Below the pieces are notes generated by a model. The model had not been told where the DNA came from. It saw only the letters and a program-made list of their open reading frames with translations, and made no database searches. DNA of 30,130 nt, taken from the NCBI GenBank assembly GCA_051955775.1, contig JBQCGJ010000212.1:1-30130 (forward strand). The letters are read 5' to 3'. Shown here piece after piece: positions 1 to 6,864 of the stretch. Every line of letters starts with the position of its first letter. The stretch's first letter is position 1. This DNA comes from DASUHT01 sp051955775. GTDB taxonomy: Bacteria; Actinomycetota; Thermoleophilia; Gaiellales; JAICJC01. A program made the translations under genes and the position numbers.

Positions 1-30
1 TAGACCTGGCAGGCCCTCCGGCGACTGCTC

Positions 31-36
31 TAGGCT
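31..36 (+). promoter_or_regulatory. Likely -10 box of a leaderless promoter
   Basis: The hexamer TAGGCT fits the actinobacterial TANNNT -10 pattern and lies 7 nt before the ATG at 44. Transcription would start about one base before the ATG. No Shine-Dalgarno sequence is visible and no clear -35 is seen. The same TAGGCT occurs before the genes at 10272 and 11845. Confidence 0.45.
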
Positions 37-43
37 TCCCGGC

Positions 44-586
44 ATGGCACCGCCAAAGGCGACCCTGAAGCCGTACCTGGAGGAGATCCGTCAGTGGGTC
101 ACCCAGGGTCGCACGGACATCTGGATCGCCCACGCGCTGAACTCCACGCCGGCCAGCATCTCGGCGTTCCGGTCGGCGAACGGCATCCTGCGCAGGGAGC
201 TGGCCGCTGAGTCATCCGGCCCCGACGTTCCGCCTCCGGTAGCGCCGCCCAACGCGCCGCCGGAGGAGCCGCCGGCCAAGCCCAAGCGCCGCTCGCGGGC
301 CCGCAAGGCCGTACCCGAGCCGGTCATCGTGGACGTGCCACCGCCGCCACCGGATGGGGCCCCCGAGCCGGCAACCGGCAAGCGCCGCCGGCGCGGAGGC
401 CGCGGGCGCCGGCGCCGAGACGGCTACGAGGCTGTTCTCGACACCGGCCAGGAGGGGTACGGGTTCTGGCTGGACGGTGCGGTGCGGGATGACCCCGTGT
501 TCGCCGAGCACTGGGCGGCTCGACGGGCGATCGTCGTGCGCATCGAGGCCGACCAGATCGTGGTCAGGCCCGACGACCGAGCGTGA
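44..586 (+). CDS. Hypothetical protein with HTH-like N-terminus and Arg-rich linker
   Basis: This 180-residue protein has three visible parts. Residues about 8-52 are helical and read like a small helix-turn-helix, with a conserved-looking core around WIAHALNSTPASISAFR. Residues 60-111 are rich in Pro and Ala. Residues 113-125 are a strongly basic Arg/Gly run. The C-terminal part, about 128-180, looks like a compact fold (GYGFWLDGAVRDDP, then a short beta-like segment). The basic stretch could bind nucleic acid, but that is inference. I do not recognise the family. The start is an ATG just after a -10-like hexamer, so the mRNA is probably leaderless. It converges on the minus-strand gene ending at 735. 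Confidence 0.7.
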   Translation: MAPPKATLKPYLEEIRQWVTQGRTDIWIAHALNSTPASISAFRSANGILRRELAAESSGPDVPPPVAPPNAPPEEPPAKPKRRSRARKAVPEPVIVDVPPPPPDGAPEPATGKRRRRGGRGRRRRDGYEAVLDTGQEGYGFWLDGAVRDDPVFAEHWAARRAIVVRIEADQIVVRPDDRA

Positions 587-734
587 ACCGGGGCCAGGCC
601 CCGGACGTCAGATGTAAAGGCCACGTACCGGTACCCGGTACCGGTTGAGGTTCTCGGGAGAGGCACGTGTCAGGCACCGTCACAACCCGTGACGGATACC
701 AGACACTTCTGAGACAGGGCCTGGCCCCGGTTTT
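586..734. repeat. Cluster of palindromes between convergent genes (REP/BIME-like)
   Basis: Four inverted repeats nearly fill this gap. (a) 588-604: 8-bp arms CCGGGGCC / GGCCCCGG around one A. (b) 627-645: 9-bp arms ACCGGTACC / GGTACCGGT around one C. (c) 667-706: outer arms GTGTC-x-GG / CC-x-GACAC enclosing a perfect 7-bp stem CCGTCAC / GTGACGG (677-683 and 689-695). (d) 717-731: GGGCC / GGCCC. The two ends are also complementary to each other: 586-601 is the exact reverse complement of 717-732 (16 bp). Sequence from (a)/(d) recurs at 12101-12137, and GTGTCAGGCACCG from (c) recurs with one change at 27775-27787. It probably acts as a two-way terminator and may be a mosaic of small mobile repeats. 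Confidence 0.75.
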
Positions 735-1043
735 CTAGCGGTAATCGATGGCGTCGCGCGCAAACCGTGCGAACGCCGCATCCTGGACGACGGACAGGTC
801 GTAGGCCCAGGTTTGACCGGTGGTGCGCTGGGCGACGTCGAGGCACCACGCCTCCGCGCCCGCGTAGGCGGCCGCCACCTCGTCCAGCGTGAACGTCGAA
901 CCGACGCGACGCCGCAACTCGGCCTGGATCTCGTCCACCACCTGCTCGATCACCGCCCTTCGGGATGCGGGCACGTCGAGCTCGGCCAACCGCCGCCCAC
1001 CCTCGACCCACTCGATCAGCGCCAGCTCGGTCGAGGCCCTCAT
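735..1043 (-). CDS. Small hypothetical protein coupled to DUF501 gene
   Basis: This is a 102-residue soluble protein, mainly helical, with a central RRAVIEQVVDEIQAELRRRVG segment split by a likely turn and a C-terminal helix ending DAIDYR. I do not recognise the family. A longer reading starting at 1151 is possible, but the ATG at 1043 is preferred: it overlaps the stop of the upstream DUF501 gene in the 4-base ATGA arrangement (1040-1043), a standard sign of coupled translation, and the extra N-terminal residues look like Arg-rich out-of-frame sequence. It is the last gene of the eno-pyk-ftsB-DUF501 group. In mycobacteria ppx2 usually occupies this place, and this protein is far too short to be one. 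Confidence 0.72.
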   Translation of the reverse strand: MRASTELALIEWVEGGRRLAELDVPASRRAVIEQVVDEIQAELRRRVGSTFTLDEVAAAYAGAEAWCLDVAQRTTGQTWAYDLSVVQDAAFARFARDAIDYR

Positions 1044-1537
1044 GGTGTGCAGCACTCCGCCGGGAACAGCGGCGCGGCCTCGGCGATGATCCGCTCGCCG
1101 AGCGCGTAGCCGGGATGCGCGAGCGCGAAAGCCGCGTGGGCGTGAAGGCACTTGACCGCGCCGTCGCGGGCCGTGCCGCCGATGCCCAGGTGCAGGCTGC
1201 TGCCGCCGTCCGCCATCACCGGGCCGTGCCGCCTCAGCCGGCGCTGCAACGACTGCGCCTCCAGGTAGGACGCGCGCATCTCCGGATCGTGCGCCACCAG
1301 CTCCTCGAAACGCGCCACCCCGCCCGCGCTCTCCAGTTCGGACACCCTGCGGGCGGCCGCCGGGCAGGTCAGGTAGTAGGTCGTCGGGAAGGGCTCGCCG
1401 GAGTCCAGATACGAGCGCTGCGAGATCACCGCCGGCCGCCCGTGCGGACAGCGCACGCAGACGCCAGACAGCGCACGCGGCTGCCGTCCCAACTGGCGCT
1501 CCAGCACCCCCTCGTCAAGCGTGGTCACCTTCACCAC
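1040..1537 (-). CDS. DUF501 family protein
   Basis: This 165-residue protein has the hallmarks of DUF501: a CPHGRPAVISQRSY block near residue 30, then PFPTTYYLTCP near 50, and an acidic/aromatic segment GGVARFEELVAHDPEM near 75-90. The paired Cys/His residues (CVRCPHG, LTCP, CLHAHA) could bind a metal, though this is not established. The family is common in Actinobacteria next to eno and the septum formation initiator, as seen here; its biochemical role is unknown. The start is GTG at 1537 (a second GTG follows at once). TAGGGT at 1547-1552 on the minus strand lies 9 nt upstream, so an extra internal leaderless promoter is possible. Confidence 0.88.
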   Translation of the reverse strand: MVKVTTLDEGVLERQLGRQPRALSGVCVRCPHGRPAVISQRSYLDSGEPFPTTYYLTCPAAARRVSELESAGGVARFEELVAHDPEMRASYLEAQSLQRRLRRHGPVMADGGSSLHLGIGGTARDGAVKCLHAHAAFALAHPGYALGERIIAEAAPLFPAECCTP

Positions 1538-1589
1538 CCGACGTGCACCCTAACAGGGCGACAGGTGAGCGGTCAGGCCGGGAAGCGGC

Positions 1590-1916
1590 TCAGCAGGAGA
1601 GCTGCTGGTCGGTCGTGGGCACGCCCGTCACGATCAGGCTCTGCTCGCCCGGGAACACCCAGCCCCGGGCGCGGGCGCATTCCACGATCGCCGCCTTGCC
1701 CTGGAGCTGCGCGACGCGCAGGTCGAGCGCGCCGTGCACCCGGTCCAGCCGATGCACAAGCGCGCGCTGCTGCCGCAGCTCCTGCTGCACCTTCAGATAT
1801 TTCTCCACCGGCCCCACATACAGCGCCGCCATCAGCAGCAGCACGGCCACGGCGACGAGCCGGCCCACGGGGCGTCCGCGCGGCCGGCCGGAGCGAGGTC
1901 GAGTCGCCATGGGCAC
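1590..1916 (-). CDS. ftsB: Septum formation initiator (FtsB/DivIC family)
   Basis: This is a short bitopic membrane protein of the divisome. The basic N-terminus (RPRSGRPRGRPVGR) is cytoplasmic. One transmembrane helix spans about residues 19-37 (LVAVAVLLLMAALYVG), followed by a coiled coil over about 40-75 (KVQQELRQQRALVHRLDRV). The C-terminal block ARARGWVFPGEQSLIV matches the conserved end of DivIC/FtsB proteins, which hold together FtsQ- and FtsL-like partners outside the membrane. The GTG at 1916 gives 108 residues; the ATG two codons later (1910) is equally possible. It lies 37 bp after pyk and before DUF501, the usual actinobacterial arrangement near eno. Confidence 0.87.
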   Translation of the reverse strand: MPMATRPRSGRPRGRPVGRLVAVAVLLLMAALYVGPVEKYLKVQQELRQQRALVHRLDRVHGALDLRVAQLQGKAAIVECARARGWVFPGEQSLIVTGVPTTDQQLSC

Positions 1917-1953
1917 GTGTTCGACGACCCGCCCGCGTGTCCTGCCGCACCGC

Positions 1954-3369
1954 CTATTCGACGGACAGCACGACGATGTGGTCGGTGGTGCCCGGCTCGT
2001 TGATGCGCCGGCCGCCGGTCACCACCACCCGGTCGCCGCGAGCCGCCAGTCCGCTCTGCGCCGCTGCATCCACCGTGCGCCGCCACAGGTCCTCCAGCGA
2101 CCCGGCCGACTCGATCACAACCGGCACCACGGCCCAGTCGAGCGCGAGCTGCTGCAGCACGCGGGGATCCTGGCTGGCGGCCACGATGGGCCGCCGCGGC
2201 CGGAAGCGGGACACCTGCCGGGCCGTCGATCCCTCCTGCGTGGGCACGGCGATCACCGCCGCGTTCAGATCCTCGGCGATGTCGCAGGCGGCGTGGGCGA
2301 GGATCATGGCCACCGAGCCCGAGCGCGCGCGGCCGCTGTCGTGATACACGAGCGACGGCTCGACCGCGCGGCAGATCCGGTTCATTGTGGACGCAGCCTC
2401 CAGCGGGTAGCGGCCCGCCGCGGTCTCGCCCGACAACATCACGGCCGACGTGCCGTCCAGAACGGCATTGGCCACATCCGATACCTCGGCCCTGGTCGGC
2501 TCGGGCTGGTGCACCATCGACTCCAGCATCTGCGTGGCGGTGATCACCGTGCACCCGGCCTCACGCGCCGCGGCGATGATCTGCTTCTGCATGAGCGGCA
2601 CGTCAGCGTCTCCGATCTCCACCCCGAGATCGCCGCGCGCCACCATCACCACGTCGGAGGTGGTGACGATCGCCTCGAGGTCCTCGATCGCCTCGCCCTT
2701 CTCGATCTTGGCGATCACCCTGGCCGACGATCCGGCGGCGGCCACCCGCTCCTTGAGGTCACGCACGTCCTCGACGCGGCGCACGAACGAGAGCGCGACG
2801 TAGTCCACATCCTGCTCGAGCGCGAACTCCAGGTCGTCCGCGTCCTTGGGCGTGATGGACGGCATCGGCAGCGGAGTCCCGGGCAGGTTCACGCCCTTGC
2901 CCGAGGTGATGATCCCGCCCACCTCGACCCGGCACTCGACACGCGGGCCCTGCACCTCGACCACCCGCGCGCGCACCAGCCCATCGTTGATCAGCACCGC
3001 GTTGCCCGGGCGCACAGTCTCGGCGAGCTCGTCGAAGGTGACCTCCATGTCGCCGGGAGCGGCGCGTCCGGGAGCCGCCAGCGTCATGGTGCCGCCGGGC
3101 TGCACCGTGACCGGCGCCTGCAGGGTTCCGATGCGGATCTTCGGCCCCTGCAGATCGGCGATCACGGCCAGCGGGCGCCCGATCAGGTCCTGCGCCCGCC
3201 GTACGCCCCGGATCGCCTCCAGGTGGCCGTCGTGCGTGCCGTGCGAGAAGTTGAGCCTGGCCGCGTCCATCCCGGCCCACGCCAGCTGCTCGATCATCCC
3301 GGGATCCGAGGACGCAGGGCCGATCGTGCACACGATCTTGGTGCGCCGCGCCGCCGGGACGACACTCAC
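1954..3369 (-). CDS. pyk: Pyruvate kinase
   Basis: This 471-residue enzyme converts phosphoenolpyruvate and ADP to pyruvate and ATP, the last step of glycolysis. Visible family features are RRTKIVCTIGPASS at the N-terminus, MDAARLNFSHGTHDGH, ADLQGPKIRIG, the active-site signature IAKIEKGEAIEDLE with its catalytic Lys, the metal-binding MVARGDLGVEIG, and TATQMLESMVHQPEPTRAEVSDVANAVLDGTSAVMLSGETAAG. The C-terminal allosteric-type domain is present and the length is normal. The start chosen is GTG at 3369, whose GTGA overlaps the eno stop codon by 4 bases, implying coupled translation. Enolase makes the substrate of this enzyme, so the two consecutive glycolytic steps are encoded together. Confidence 0.96.
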   Translation of the reverse strand: MSVVPAARRTKIVCTIGPASSDPGMIEQLAWAGMDAARLNFSHGTHDGHLEAIRGVRRAQDLIGRPLAVIADLQGPKIRIGTLQAPVTVQPGGTMTLAAPGRAAPGDMEVTFDELAETVRPGNAVLINDGLVRARVVEVQGPRVECRVEVGGIITSGKGVNLPGTPLPMPSITPKDADDLEFALEQDVDYVALSFVRRVEDVRDLKERVAAAGSSARVIAKIEKGEAIEDLEAIVTTSDVVMVARGDLGVEIGDADVPLMQKQIIAAAREAGCTVITATQMLESMVHQPEPTRAEVSDVANAVLDGTSAVMLSGETAAGRYPLEAASTMNRICRAVEPSLVYHDSGRARSGSVAMILAHAACDIAEDLNAAVIAVPTQEGSTARQVSRFRPRRPIVAASQDPRVLQQLALDWAVVPVVIESAGSLEDLWRRTVDAAAQSGLAARGDRVVVTGGRRINEPGTTDHIVVLSVE

Positions 3370-4655
3370 GTCGCGGCGACGTGGAGCGCCGCGAACGCGG
3401 TCCGACCCGGATACTGCGCCGCCTCGCCCAGGTCCTCCTCGATCCGCAACAGCTGGTTGTACTTGGCCACGCGATCCGAGCGTGCCAGCGCGCCGGTCTT
3501 GATCTGCCCGCAGTTGGTGGCGACGGCGAGGTCGGCGATGGTCGTGTCCTCGGTCTCCCCGGAGCGGTGCGACATGACGGCGGAATATCCGTGCCGGTGC
3601 GCCTGGCGAACGGCGTCCAGGGTCTCCGAGAGCGTGCCGATCTGGTTCACCTTGACCAGGATGGAGTTGGCCGCGCCCATCTCGATGCCGCGCCTGAGGC
3701 GCTCCACGTTGGTCACGAACACGTCGTCGCCGACCAGTTGCACACGGTCGCCGAGCCGCTCGGTCAGCGCCTGCCAGCCGTCCCAGTCCTCCTCGGCCAT
3801 GCCGTCCTCGAGAGACACGATCGGATAGCGGGCGGCCAGGTCCTCCCAGTACTCCACCATCTCGGCGCTGGACAGCGTGCGGCCCTCCCCTGCCAACTGG
3901 TACGCCCCGTCGCGGTAAAGCTCCGTGGAGGCGGGATCGAGCGCGATCGCGATCGAGTCCCGGTGGCCGGCCGCTTCGGCAGCCTCCAGGATCACCGCGA
4001 TGCCCTGCTCGTTCGTCTCCAGGTTCGGAGCGAACCCACCCTCGTCGCCGACCGCGGTGGACAGGCCGCGCTTCTGCAGCAGCCCCTTCAGTGTGTGGTA
4101 GGTCTCCGCCCCGATGCGCAGGGCGTCGGCGAACGTCGACGCGCCCACGGGCACCAGCATGAACTCCTGCAAATCGATGTTGTTGTCGGCGTGCGCGCCG
4201 CCGTTGACGACGTTCATCATGGGCACGGGGAGCACGTGGGCGTCGGCCCCGCCGACGTACCGGTAGAGCGGCAGCCCCACCTCGTCGGCGGCCGCCCTGG
4301 CCACTGCGAGCGAGGTGCCGAGGATCGCGTTGGCGCCCAGGTTCGCCTTGTTCGGCGTGCCGTCCAGCTCGCACAGCACCGCATCGATCGCGCGCTGGTC
4401 GCAGCCCTCCATGCCGTCGATGGTGGAGGCGATGGACGCGTTCACGTTGGAGACTGCCCGCAGCACGCCCTTGCCGCCGTAGCGTTCGGCGTCCCCGTCG
4501 CGCAGCTCGACCGCCTCGAACGCGCCGGTGGACGCACCTGACGGCACGGCCGCCCGGCCCACCGCTCCGGACTCCAGCTCCACCTCGACCTCAACGGTTG
4601 GATTGCCGCGCGAGTCGAGGATCTGCCGCCCGTGGACACCCACCACGTCACTCAT
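3366..4655 (-). CDS. eno: Enolase
   Basis: This 429-residue enzyme dehydrates 2-phosphoglycerate to phosphoenolpyruvate with Mg2+. It begins with the usual enolase N-terminus (GRQILDSRGNPTVEVEVEL) followed by PSGASTGAFEAVELRDGD. Metal and catalytic blocks are present, including VSLEDGMAEEDW, QLVGDDVFVTN, ILVKVNQIGTLSE and the signature SHRSGETEDTTIADLAVATN, ending with GQIKTGALARSDRVAKYNQLLRIEEDLG. The ATG at 4655 has no Shine-Dalgarno sequence; TATCAT lies 10 nt upstream, so a near-leaderless promoter is likely. It shares a 4-base overlap with pyk downstream, and mazG lies 51 bp upstream on the same strand. Confidence 0.97.
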   Translation of the reverse strand: MSDVVGVHGRQILDSRGNPTVEVEVELESGAVGRAAVPSGASTGAFEAVELRDGDAERYGGKGVLRAVSNVNASIASTIDGMEGCDQRAIDAVLCELDGTPNKANLGANAILGTSLAVARAAADEVGLPLYRYVGGADAHVLPVPMMNVVNGGAHADNNIDLQEFMLVPVGASTFADALRIGAETYHTLKGLLQKRGLSTAVGDEGGFAPNLETNEQGIAVILEAAEAAGHRDSIAIALDPASTELYRDGAYQLAGEGRTLSSAEMVEYWEDLAARYPIVSLEDGMAEEDWDGWQALTERLGDRVQLVGDDVFVTNVERLRRGIEMGAANSILVKVNQIGTLSETLDAVRQAHRHGYSAVMSHRSGETEDTTIADLAVATNCGQIKTGALARSDRVAKYNQLLRIEEDLGEAAQYPGRTAFAALHVAAT

Positions 4656-4665
4656 CGCGCGGCGG

Positions 4666-4671
4666 ATGATA
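4666..4671 (-). promoter_or_regulatory. Likely -10 box for eno
   Basis: On the minus strand this reads TATCAT, 10 nt before the eno ATG, inside the 51-bp mazG-eno gap. Transcription would start 3-4 nt before the ATG. No good -35 is visible. It would let the eno-pyk group be expressed separately from the mfd-foldase-mazG genes upstream. Confidence 0.4.
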
Positions 4672-4706
4672 GCCGCGTAGGGCGAGCGCGCCAGTCCCGG
4701 CGCAGT

Positions 4707-5756
4707 TCAGCGGCCGGCGAGCGCCGCCTTGGCCTGCCGGTACCAGGCGTCCTGCTGATCGAGGCCGAGCGTCCCCCAGTCCTCGCCCGCCGCCGCGGCC
4801 AGCTCTGCGGCCAGCTCCACCCGCCGCTGGAACCGGCCGGAGGCCGCCCGCAGCGCCAGCTCCGGATCGACGTTGGCCAGCCGCGCCACGTTGACACCCG
4901 CGAACAGCAGGTCTCCCGCCTCATGCACCACGGCGGCGTCCGGCTCGTGTTCGGCGCGCACCGGCGGCGCGGCGTCGAGCGCCTCCCGCAGCTCCCGCAG
5001 CTCATCCAGGAGATCGCCCCAGGCCCCGTCCCACGCGTGCCAGTCGAAGCCCACTGCAGCCGCCCGCCGCTGCAGCTTGCGGGCATGCAGGAGCGCCGGC
5101 AGCACGCCCGGCACGTCGTGGAAGATGCCCGACCGGCCCTCGTCCTCACGCTTGATCTGCTCCCAGTTGCGGCGCACGTCGCCGGCCGTCTCGGCGTCCC
5201 GCTCTCCGAACACGTGGGGGTGACGGCGCACCAGCTTGGCGGTGATGCCGCGCGCCACCTCGGCCATGTCACCGGCCCCGGCCTCCCGGCACAGCAGGGC
5301 CAGGAAGTACACCTGGAACAACAGGTCACCGAGCTCGTCGATCCGCTTCGGGCCCGGGCCCGCGGCCGCCGCCTCCGACACCTCGTAGGCCTCCTCCACG
5401 GTGTGCGGCACGATCGTGCCCACCGTCTGCTCGCGGTCCCACGGGCAGTCGCTGCGCAGCCGCGCCGTCAGCCGCTCGAGCCCCAGCAGCGCGTCGCCCA
5501 GCACAACCGACTGCAGAGCCGGGCCGGCGGGCACGGTCTCGTCCCAGTCCTGCTCGGCCAGCAGCCTCGGCAGCAGGTGGCCGGACGCGGCCGTGACCGG
5601 CGCATCCGCGGCCAGCATGATCCCCTTCGAGCCCAGCCACTCCGCCAGCGGCTCGTCGTCGCACAGCCGCACCGCCCCGGCCGTCTCGAGCACCCGCCAC
5701 GATCCCAGCGGGATCAGCTCGGGGTCGCCGGGGCCGAGCGCGACGAGCGTCGCCAT
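4707..5756 (-). CDS. mazG: MazG nucleoside triphosphate pyrophosphohydrolase with methylase-like N-terminal remnant
   Basis: This 349-residue protein hydrolyses (d)NTPs to monophosphates plus pyrophosphate and is thought to clear damaged nucleotides. The first MazG domain begins near residue 92 (LERLTARLRSDCPWDREQT) and carries the metal site EEAYE (121-125) with ELGD (141-144). A second, degenerate MazG-like repeat near the C-terminus keeps EAGDLLFAGVN. The first 90 residues are unusual. They open with TLVALGPGDPELIPLG, the glycine-rich beginning of tetrapyrrole methylases, the domain that precedes MazG in YabN-type fusions. Only about 85 of the usual 200 or so residues remain, so it is probably a catalytically dead remnant. 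The ATG at 5756 is preferred over a TTG at 5780; both are in or next to an 11-bp hairpin. Confidence 0.9.
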   Translation of the reverse strand: MATLVALGPGDPELIPLGSWRVLETAGAVRLCDDEPLAEWLGSKGIMLAADAPVTAASGHLLPRLLAEQDWDETVPAGPALQSVVLGDALLGLERLTARLRSDCPWDREQTVGTIVPHTVEEAYEVSEAAAAGPGPKRIDELGDLLFQVYFLALLCREAGAGDMAEVARGITAKLVRRHPHVFGERDAETAGDVRRNWEQIKREDEGRSGIFHDVPGVLPALLHARKLQRRAAAVGFDWHAWDGAWGDLLDELRELREALDAAPPVRAEHEPDAAVVHEAGDLLFAGVNVARLANVDPELALRAASGRFQRRVELAAELAAAAGEDWGTLGLDQQDAWYRQAKAALAGR

Positions 5757-5759
5757 GCT

Positions 5760-5786
5760 AGATGGTTGACGTGGCGTCAACCATCT
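5760..5786 (-). other. Perfect 11-bp stem-loop between foldase stop and mazG start
   Basis: On the minus strand the arms AGATGGTTGAC and GTCAACCATCT pair perfectly around the 5-nt loop GCCAC. The stem begins after the foldase TAA (one base of the stop is the only flank) and ends 3 nt before the mazG ATG, so it occupies the whole ribosome-binding region of mazG. There is no T-run after it, so it is not an ordinary intrinsic terminator. A translational control or mRNA-stability role is possible. Confidence 0.7.
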
Positions 5787-6860
5787 TTACGTCGTCGACG
5801 GCGTGGTGGTGGTGGGCGCCGTCGACGCCGCGGGCGGCGCGTAGCTGGTCGCGTACTGGGTCTTCTTCTTGATCGCGGCCAGCAGGGAGCGCTCGCGGTC
5901 GGCGACGTGCGTCGACTGCACTTGCTGCTTCAGCTGGGCGATGATCTGCGACTTGACGTCGGAGTACGACTGCTGGGTGCCCTTCTTGACGAGGTCGTCG
6001 ACGGGTTTGATGAGGAAGTAGCAGGTGGGCTTGCACTGGCCCTTCAGCTGCGAATCCGCGTAGCTCTTGCTGACCGGCACCGGCGCGCCCCACTTGTTGG
6101 TGGGAAGCGTCATGGCCGCGTCCACGAAGTTCTTCTCGTCCCCGGAGTTCCGCGTCACCGTGAACGGCTGCACCGGTGAGTGCAGCGAGTTGGAGTCGAT
6201 GGCGCCCTTGGCCACGTCGGCCTCGGACTTGCCGCTGGCCAGCTTCTGCAGGTCAGCCTGGGCGGTGGCCTTGTCGGGCACCAGGATGTAGTCGACCTTG
6301 CGGGTGTCGTCGGTCACCTGGAACGAGGACTTGTGCGCGTTGTAGTAGTCCTGCGCGGCCTTGTCGTTGACGGGAGACTCGCCGGCCAGCTTCTGGCCGA
6401 TGGCGGTTTCCAGGGCCTGGGTCTGGAACTGCTCGAACACGTCCTGCTCGGTGACGCCGATCTTCTTGATCGCGTTGAGGTACTTCTGGCGATCTCCGTT
6501 ATAGGCGCTCTGGATGGCCTTCTGGATGTCCGAGTTGACCTTCGCGTCGGACACGCTGACGCCCAGTTGCTGGGCGATCTTGCGCACCTGCGCGCTCAGC
6601 ACCAGCGTCTGCACGGAGCGGTCGATCACCTGCGACTTGTAGTCGGCGCTGCCGGCCTTCGGCACCTGCTGATGCTGCTGCTTCATCACTGCCAGCAGGA
6701 TCGCGATCTGGTGATCGAGCTGCGACTTGGTGATGTGCGTCCCGTCGACCACGGCGACATCGTTCGAGCTGAGATTGCCCGACGAGGACGACGACGATCC
6801 GCAGGCTACAGAGGCCGCGACCAGCGCGACCACCGGGAGAATCCGAAGGCGTGAAAGCAT
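5787..6860 (-). CDS. SurA/PrsA-like foldase lipoprotein (peptidylprolyl isomerase family)
   Basis: This 357-residue exported protein probably helps secreted proteins fold. The N-terminus is a signal peptide (LRILPVVALVAASVAC) followed by a Ser-rich linker; Cys20 is a plausible lipidation site, though the -3 residue is Ser rather than the usual Leu. Residues about 35-175 match the SurA N-terminal chaperone domain (VVDGTHITKSQLDHQIAI, then helices and YYNAHKSSF). Residues about 180-300 correspond to a weak parvulin-type PpiC domain (KVDYILVPDKATAQADLQKL). The C-terminus ends in a Pro/Thr tail. It lies 4 bp after mfd and before mazG. The isomerase domain is divergent, so chaperone activity is safer to claim than catalysis. 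Confidence 0.82.
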   Translation of the reverse strand: MLSRLRILPVVALVAASVACGSSSSSSGNLSSNDVAVVDGTHITKSQLDHQIAILLAVMKQQHQQVPKAGSADYKSQVIDRSVQTLVLSAQVRKIAQQLGVSVSDAKVNSDIQKAIQSAYNGDRQKYLNAIKKIGVTEQDVFEQFQTQALETAIGQKLAGESPVNDKAAQDYYNAHKSSFQVTDDTRKVDYILVPDKATAQADLQKLASGKSEADVAKGAIDSNSLHSPVQPFTVTRNSGDEKNFVDAAMTLPTNKWGAPVPVSKSYADSQLKGQCKPTCYFLIKPVDDLVKKGTQQSYSDVKSQIIAQLKQQVQSTHVADRERSLLAAIKKKTQYATSYAPPAASTAPTTTTPSTT

Positions 6861-6864
6861 AGGT

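Noticed and set aside
965..2344. Long plus-strand open frame of 459 codons opposite DUF501, ftsB and pyk
   Set aside because: It is an Arg/Ala/Pro-rich mirror of high-GC genes on the other strand, with no recognisable domain.
1543..3828. Plus-strand open frame of 761 codons opposite pyk and eno
   Set aside because: It is the antisense reading of two certain glycolytic genes; its His/Arg/Gly-rich composition is typical of a shadow frame.
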